Assembly: GCA_027625915.1 (NCBI GenBank)
Contig: JANTQA010000033.1
Location: forward strand, 8,742,001 to 8,806,000
Reading direction: 5' to 3'
Source: Anaeramoeba flamelloides
Lineage: Eukaryota; Metamonada; Anaeramoebidae
DNA length: 64,000 bases
In this document: piece by piece, positions 57,480-64,000 of the stretch
Layout of the letters: each line of letters begins with the position of its first letter
Numbering within the stretch: position 1 is the stretch's first letter
Translations under genes and position numbers: made by a program
The notes under the pieces: model-generated
Seen by the model: only the letters and a program-made list of their open reading frames with translations
Databases searched by the model: none
What the model was told of the DNA's origin: nothing

Positions 57480-58892
57480 CTTTGATGTAATTTTCGATAT
57501 TTTAGATAAATAATTCATGAATTTATTGATTTTAGTTTCTACAATTGAAAGGGGGTTTTAAATTATATTTGTACTATTTAAAAATAAAAAAATAAAATGA
57601 GAACAAATTCCATTTTTTTTTAAAAAAAAAAGAGAAATATTTTTCAGAAGTTATTAATTAAAAGGCAAAAGAAATTTAAACAAAATAACTTTATGTATTT
57701 TTAGGATGAATTATTTTGGAATTAATTGAAAATTATTTTAATTTTAAATTTTTATTTGTGATCTATTATTAATTAATTTAATGAAGCGGTTTTATAAAAT
57801 AATCTGTTTTTATTATTTTCCATTTCGTTCCCTTTTAATTTTAAAAAGAAATCGAATTAATGATTGAATATTTGATTTCATTAACATTATCTAGCAAAAT
57901 AAAACAAAGCAATAATTTTTAGATCAAAAAGACCATTAACAGATTTACCTTTTTTAAAGTCAAAATGCTGAACAAAAATCAACACAATTTTAAAATTGAA
58001 AAAGAATGAAGAAATTAAAAACAGAAAAAGAAAAATAATTTTTCGTAATTGTTATAAAGTATTTTAAACAAATCAATATAATACAACTGAAAGTTTTGTA
58101 CAGGTTAGAATATTGCAAAAAAATAATTAATTTTTAGTTTGTAACACAAAGAAAAATGAAAAATCAGATTTCTCTCATTTCAAAATTAACCAATTACTTT
58201 TTTTTTAATCTGTATTATTATTGTTCACTTTTTTTAAGTAGCGAAAGATATAATTTGAAATAATAGCAAGATACACGAAATGTATTTTGAATTTTATTCC
58301 TCATAAGATGAAATTTTAAGAAGACAATTTTTCTCTCTTACAAAATTGATATTGAATTTTTTTTGGGAAAAGAGCTTTGTTACAACGTAATTGGTATTAT
58401 TATATTTTCTTTTTCTTAATTAAATATATTTCAAAATTGGTTTTAAATGAATCTGAAATTCTAAATGAGTATATATTTTATTTTTATTTAAGTGTATTGT
58501 TTGTTTTTTTAGATTATTTTTTTTTAAAAAAATATATTTTTGTTGTAAATCAGTTAATAAAACATTGTTTTGTTCAAGATTTTTTGTTTATTGATGATCA
58601 ATGTTTATATTCCGTTTACTTGTTTAAGGTTTCATTTATTTTATAATTATTTGGTTTGAAATATTTTTTTTTCCAAATCTGTTTTTTTAATTACAGTTGG
58701 CTTTTTTAAAATTTTTATCATTATGCTTTTTAGGATAATTTTTGATAAGAAAATATAATGGTTTTCTTGACAAAAAAAAAAAAAAACTAAAACTTGAAAA
58801 AATGACTATTGGGCTTTTCAGAATTTAATTTTATTTAATTAAATCAATTATTTAAGTTAATAAATTTGAATTAAAAAACGTACTGTATTATT
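57480..58892. other. upstream of PIP kinase, no gene assigned
   Basis: AT-rich. It should contain upstream kinase exons or its promoter, but none was convincing. The open frame near 58377-58646 is Phe/Tyr/Leu-rich from poly-T and lacks an ATG start. Confidence 0.4.
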
Positions 58893-59640
58893 TTTTTAAG
58901 TTTTCTGTTTTAAAGTAAAATCGATTGATTTTCTCAACAAAACAGAAAACTTGGAGAAAACTGCCATTAGGTTTTCCAAAATTTAAAAGAATTGAGTAAA
59001 ATCAAAGATTTTTCTCTATTCTTTTGAATTCTGGAAAACCTAGGCACTTGACGGCACTCCACGGCACTTTTCGTTATATTTTTTTTTATAATTTTTGTTT
59101 TAATTTGAAAATCGATAGATTTTGTAATCTAAAACAAGAATTAAAAAAATCGCCGTTATCTTTTTTTAGAATTCTAAAGAAATTGAGCAAAATCAAAGAT
59201 TATGTCCTATTCTTTCGAATTAATAAAAAAAAAACCTTTAGGTTTTCTTGAAATTTTTTTTTATTTGGAAAATCGATAGATTTTTGTAAGATTTCTTTGT
59301 GTTTTCTGTTTATTTCTTTGTGTTTTAGGTTTTTTTGAGTTTTCAATTTTATTTGTTAAGTGTTCTAGGTTTTTTTGAGGTTTTCTATTTTATTTGTGAA
59401 GTGTTCTAGGTTTTTTTTACTTTTTGAAATAAACAGAAAATTTTAATAAATTTTCAGTTTATTACAAAAAGTAAAAAAAACATAACGAAAATGAATATAT
59501 TTTCAAAATAAATATAAAACGAAAATCTCAAGAAAAATATCCTTAGATCTTTTTGAATTTTTGTTTTGTTAAGAAAATCTATTGATTTTACACAATTCTT
59601 TTGAATTCAAAAAAAAAAAAGCACGACTAGGTTTTCCATA
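58893..59640. repeat. hairpin-decamer block H8
   Basis: The longest block. It opens with a small hairpin (AAGTTTTCTGTTTT... AAACAGAAAACTT), a type A stem-loop (about 58970-59038, closing TTTTCCAAAATT with AATTCTGGAAAA), decamers GGCACTTGAC (59043), GGCACTCCAC (59053) and GGCACTTTTC (59063), an eroded second type A (about 59155-59235), repeated AAGTGTTCTAGG words (59356, 59399) and a type C stem-loop (about 59415-59480). Confidence 0.8.
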
Positions 59641-60274
59641 ATTTGAAAGGATAGATTTGATAAAGAAAAAATAACCAACAATTTCAGTTCAATGTAACAT
59701 TTCAGGAAACTGAATATTTACTAGATCTCATGAAAGTTCCAGAAATGTTGACGATTCTCAACTGAGTTGAAAAGGCTATCTTTTTTCAATTCAAATCAAA
59801 AAATAATTTATCAGAAAATACTTTAATTTATTTCTCTTTTCCTGATCTTAAGAGTAATAAACCGTGAGACAAAGATCTATTTAGAAAAAAGAATTTGTTG
59901 ATTTATTTTTGTTTGTGTTTATATTGTTTTATTTTTGTGATGTCTTGTTCAGCAAAGCTTTTAATGAAAAATTATTTTGATTTTAACTTGATTCACAAAT
60001 TCTTAAAGATCATGAACATTTATGTTTGTTTGGTATTTTTTTTCAGAAAAGATCAAGCCAAACAGTGATTTGTTGAAAAGGACAATTATTGTTTTTTTTT
60101 TTACAAGCGACATTTCTCAACCGTTCAACTTTTCTCTTTATGTCCCAATACTGATATTTGAATAAGAAATGGGAAAAAAAATTAACTTTGCTTCATTTTC
60201 CTTATTTTTCGGTTACAAATCGAGTTTTCAAGAAAATAGGTGGTAATTTGTGTGATCTCCCTTTATTTGTTTAA
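59641..60274. other. spacer with half copy of R5
   Basis: AT-rich. The stretch near 60148-60230 repeats the left half of the R5 MITE (ATTTGAATAAGAAATGGG...TTCCTTATTTTTC). No gene. Confidence 0.45.
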
Positions 60275-61506
60275 GGGACTGGTAACTCTTATTTATTTTT
60301 TTTTTTTTTCCCAAAGGTAATAGAGTAATTATTTACACAAGGATACAATTAAGCCCGTTATACAACTTTATTTATAAACTTTAGAAAGATGAATTATCAT
60401 TTTTAAAAGATGTTCATTTTTCCACCATGAAACTTCCAGTCAAAAGATCTGATCCTTTTTTGTTTTGGATTTTAGGATCAAATTCGAAAAAGAATAATTT
60501 ATAAAAGAGTTTTATTTTTGATGAAATCTCACTCTTAGTAATTTCTGAGATTTTGTATGAACAAAATAAACTTTGAAACTTTAGTCTTATTGTAAAAAAT
60601 ACAATAAAAAATAATTAAATATTGAATCCATTGAAGATCTATAAAAAATTGATCATTTATTTTATTCGCAAATATTTATTAAATTTCTTGAAATTTAAAA
60701 GATTAGGCAATATTCTTTTTCAAATACTCAGAGTATGAACAGGGGACTTTGAGTATTATAATCAGTCATTTGATAATATCTATTATTTTTTTTATTTATT
60801 AAAATTATTAATTTGAATTAGTTTTCTTTGTTTGAAAATCTTTAAAAAATTGAGAAATAAATATAAAATCTATTGATACCTTTAATCTTTGGGTTGTTAA
60901 TATCCCACTGAAAAGATTAAGATTGGGTTATTAATTATTGATTAAAAATAATCAAATTAAAAAGTATTTCTTTTGATTATAAGTTGAAGTTTCCAGGTTT
61001 TAAAAAAAGTATTTTGGGTGAATTTTTAATTTAAATGGTTTGTTTGTTTTTTCTCGTATTTTTTTGTTCAACAAAAAGAAAAAAATGATTTGAATTGTTC
61101 TTTGAAAAAATGATTTGATTTTTTGAGTTGAAAATAATTATTGTATTTTTTTTGAAATTAAGTTGATTTTTTAAACTGAGTTATTATAGAACTTATTGGT
61201 TTCATTTTTAAAGTGTATTTTTGTACACTTCCTTTACAGGCAAAAAGATTTTTTTATTCTTTCAAAGAAAATATAATTTTTTTTAAATAATTCTCAAATA
61301 TCTTGGCTTTTGAACTTTTTCAAAAAATGAGAAAAATGGATCAAACTTTTTAAAAGCAATAATTCATTTCTGAGAATAGCATTTAAAGTAAGTTTGCTTT
61401 TGTAGTTATCAGATTTTTACTTTGTTTTTCAATTTTAAGATGGTGTAAAATTTTTTTGAATTAGCTATTATATTTACTTCAAGATTTTTTTACGTTTACT
61501 AGCCCC
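60275..61506 (+). mobile_element. TTAA-type repeat R2, copy b (1232 bp)
   Basis: TTAA on both sides (60271-60274, 61507-61510). The left end GGGACTGGTAACTC is mirrored by GTTTACTAGCCCC at the right. Aligns with 27911-29152 throughout. No transposase frame; non-autonomous. Confidence 0.85.
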
Positions 61507-62089
61507 TTAAACCTTTTTTTTTTTTATATATTGAAACATATGTAATTTTATATTTTGGGTGAGGCTAAGAATCCCAAAAGAAAGGAGTTTTCAAAAAAAA
61601 TGAAAATGAAGTGAAAATTTTTTCCGGTTGTCTTTACAAACAAATGAAGCAAAAAAATTTAAAGGGGATTTTCAAAACAAAAAAATTTACAAATAGGATT
61701 ATATTTTTTAGGACCAATTTCAAAGGTTTCACTTCGGAACAATTTCACATTTTCAATAAATTGCACTCACCAATTTAAAGTTATAAATGTTGGGTTTTAT
61801 TCTCATTTACATTTGTAGCAATCCCAAGTTTTATTCGCAATTAGAAAAATCACAGAAACTGGGTCTTTGTTTTTTAGAAACTGTCTGTCACTTAGGCAAT
61901 TGCTTCTGATTAAAAGAAGTTAAAAAAATACAAGAAAAGAAAAGGAAGAAATAATTTGGGTTACATTAATTCTAATCCCTTGTTTAAAAGCTTCTAAGAT
62001 ATCAGACATGTTTGTAGTTGAATTTTCTGTATGAACAAAAGAATAAATAAACAAAAAACAAAAAAATAGAAATGTTGATAAAAAAGGAA

Positions 62090-62800
62090 TTAATTCAAAG
62101 AATCAATCGAATGTGACCAAGGATTTAATAACAAACCTGATTTAGTTTTAGAAGGTTTAACCTTTGGAGATCTTGAAGGAGTCTTCTTTTGGATCGTAGA
62201 ATTAGAAGCAAATTTTCGGATTGGTGATTTATACTGGCTATTATTCTTTGTTTTGTTGGAATAAGGATTGGATTTTTTTTGTGTATTTTTTTTATTTTCC
62301 ATTTTTTCCTTACCTTCTAAATTCATCCAGTCCTCAATACCTTCTTGAACAGCGTCTTGGATGTATTGGATTTCAGACAAAATCCTTTTTTCGGTTTGGT
62401 AATACATTTCTGTCAATTCTAAATATTCTGATATTTTTTTTTTGCTTACCTCTTCTTGTTGTTTTTTTTCTTTTTTTTGGAGGTTTTGGAGTTGATCATT
62501 AAAAAGACTTTTGTCGGTCACGTTTTGTTCAAAGAGTTTTCCAATTCTAGGAAGATCTTCAACTAATTTGTTGACTTTTCTTGAAACTTCAGGAATTTGA
62601 AGTGATTGCTGAAATGTTGTTGTTAAAACGGTGTCAGTAAGGGAACGAATTTCGTTATACACTTTGTTAATTGTTTTGTCAGAGACGCTTTTCAGTGATT
62701 TCTTTAAATGGGTTGGTTCTTGCTGTTTGATCACAGTTAAAAGTGGCGATTCTAAAGAGTAATCAAATAACTCTTCAATTGAATCAATTTTTGTTTCCAT
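62090..62800 (-). CDS. hypothetical coiled-coil protein with basic Ser/Lys-rich tail
   Basis: Single open frame, ATG 62800 to TAA 62090, 236 residues, not recognised. Residues 1-100 are mixed helical (SLESPLLTVIKQQEPTHLKK, VNKLVEDLPRIGKLF). Residues 100-165 are strongly coiled-coil (QKKEKKQQEEVSKKKISEYL and the following ILSEIQYIQDAVQEGIEDW). Residues 170-236 are a disordered basic tail with KSPIRK, TPSRSPKVKPSK and other Ser/Thr-Pro sites that could be phosphorylated, ending NPWSHSIDSLN. Balanced composition and a clean ATG/stop make it a credible gene. The tail could suit a microtubule- or chromatin-associated protein, but that is a guess. Confidence 0.72.
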   Translation of the reverse strand: METKIDSIEELFDYSLESPLLTVIKQQEPTHLKKSLKSVSDKTINKVYNEIRSLTDTVLTTTFQQSLQIPEVSRKVNKLVEDLPRIGKLFEQNVTDKSLFNDQLQNLQKKEKKQQEEVSKKKISEYLELTEMYYQTEKRILSEIQYIQDAVQEGIEDWMNLEGKEKMENKKNTQKKSNPYSNKTKNNSQYKSPIRKFASNSTIQKKTPSRSPKVKPSKTKSGLLLNPWSHSIDSLN

Positions 62801-64000
62801 TTGTTCTTTTGAAATGATAAAAAAACAATTTATTTAGGGTACAAAATCATAAAAAAATGAAAGAATCATTGATTCATTTTACACATTTATTTGAAAGAAA
62901 ATAGCTTGTATAAACAAAAATTGGAGCTACATTATATTCTGTTGTTGACTTATGGGGTTTTTGATAATATTGTTACGACTTTTATTCTAAATCTTTATCT
63001 ATTCAGAAAGTCACTTTTATTCACACTGTTCATGGATGATATGATAATCTAACTTGTTTTTAATTACATTCACAATTTCCTTTGTATTGTCAAATTCTTA
63101 ATTCAAAATGTGTAATTGTTTGATTAAAGTTAAAAAGGGGTTATTCTAAAAAATGAAATTCTCAATTAAATTCTTTTTAGTTAGAATTAAAAAAAAGATC
63201 AAGGGAAAAATTCAACTTATAACGATAAAATACATTAGTATATCTCGTAAAAATATACCAAGGAAACTAAAATGGAAATATTTTTAATGGTTTTGAATGA
63301 TTCGTAGATATTTTATCCCAACTACTTTTTCTAATTTTATTTTCAATTAAATTTTTATAATACCATTTAATTTAGAAAGTTTTTTGAGTCTGTAAATTAT
63401 TTTTTAATATAAAAACCATTTTAACTTTTAACCCAATTTTTTTAGTTAGTAATAAATTATCATTATACATATGATAATAAGGAATCTGAAAAAAATCATA
63501 TCAATTAATTATTTGTTTAATATGTCCTTAATAAAATTAAGCACTATTTGTTTCTGATTAATATTTTTCGAAATATAAGTTAATAACTTAATTCAATTAA
63601 ACACTGGGATAATTTTTTTTAGAATAAAAACACTCTCAACTTTTGAATATCGAAAATATTTTTTGAAATTAGTGTGCACTTTTTTATTTTTTTTTTGAAA
63701 AATTGGAGTTGAGAAAAGTTTTAAATCAAAGAACAAGTTAATATATTAAATTAGAATGCTTTTCCAGAGAGTTTATCTTTTTAGTTTAACGTTTTTTTAA
63801 TTTTACCATTTAAAACTAAAAAAAAATATTTGAGGACTAAATTAGTCCCTTTTATGAAAAGAAAATTCCCCATAATTTAGAATTTGTTTTAGTAAATGAG
63901 TTAAAACAAGATAGTGTATCTAAAAATATACATAATTTCAAGTGTGAATTTAATGATTTTGGCAAAAAATGTTTTCAAGAAAAAGTTAAATTGAAACTTT
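62801..64000. other. right end of window, no gene seen
   Basis: AT-rich 5' flank of the coiled-coil gene. No repeat ends were recognised with confidence. Confidence 0.45.

Noticed and set aside
58377..58646. 89-codon plus-strand frame rich in Phe/Tyr/Leu
   Set aside because: No ATG start and a composition typical of T-rich spacer; no recognisable motif.
62980..63053. Possible reverse-transcriptase YXDD-like box (LLFTLFMDDMI)
   Set aside because: An isolated short match with a stop right after it and no flanking RT blocks; chance is likely in AT-rich DNA.

Overview
The window is nuclear DNA from an AT-rich, intron-bearing microbial eukaryote. Genes carry GT-AG introns, proteins hold Asn/Asp/Lys-rich insertions, and homopolymer tracts are everywhere. 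A propionyl-CoA carboxylase subunit with a presequence-like N-terminus, a 7TM-RGS receptor, a PIP kinase and a giant ubiquitin protease together suggest a free-living amoeboid or flagellate protist. An anaerobic amoeba such as Anaeramoeba would fit, but that is inference and the sequence alone does not prove it. Intact genes end at normal TAA or TAG codons, so the standard code is assumed. Layout, left to right: PCCB (4 exons, +, 617-3445); LINE and MITE debris (4.2-6.6 kb); an MFS transporter (2 exons, -, 7640-9491); a transposon-rich stretch (9.7-16.9 kb) with several TTAA-flanked inverted-repeat elements, TA-flanked MITEs and one TTAA-flanked element carrying a broken DDE transposase; an initiator-type tRNA-Met (17111-17183); a site-2 protease gene (4 exons, +, 17581-25880) with two introns of about 3 kb; a large USP deubiquitinase locus (-, 29581-about 37937) with several frame changes and two in-frame stops; a short unidentified gene (38212-38652, -); a 7TM-RGS receptor gene (3 exons, -, 41941-49643) whose introns hold LINE and hairpin-repeat debris; a phosphatidylinositol phosphate kinase (-, 54973-56736, 5' end not found); and a coiled-coil hypothetical protein (62090-62800, -). 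The genes belong to separate housekeeping and signalling roles: propionate metabolism, intramembrane proteolysis, ubiquitin removal, G-protein signalling and phosphoinositide synthesis. They do not form one pathway, although the receptor and the PIP kinase are both signalling proteins. The most unusual content is non-coding. Eight blocks (H1-H8) share one modular design: A/T-rich stem-loops of a few recurring types, joined by TTAGG/CCTAGG-like linkers, mostly capped by a short array of exact 10-bp units of the form RGCACTYNAC. Two blocks sit at the same junction inside two separate LINE remnants on opposite strands, a third lies close to that point in another LINE copy, and a fourth abuts a LINE fragment. 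I do not recognise this as a known element class. A second theme is a set of TTAA-flanked inverted-repeat elements with different termini (two families of about 1.2 kb with several copies, plus three shorter elements), alongside one transposase-bearing TTAA element.
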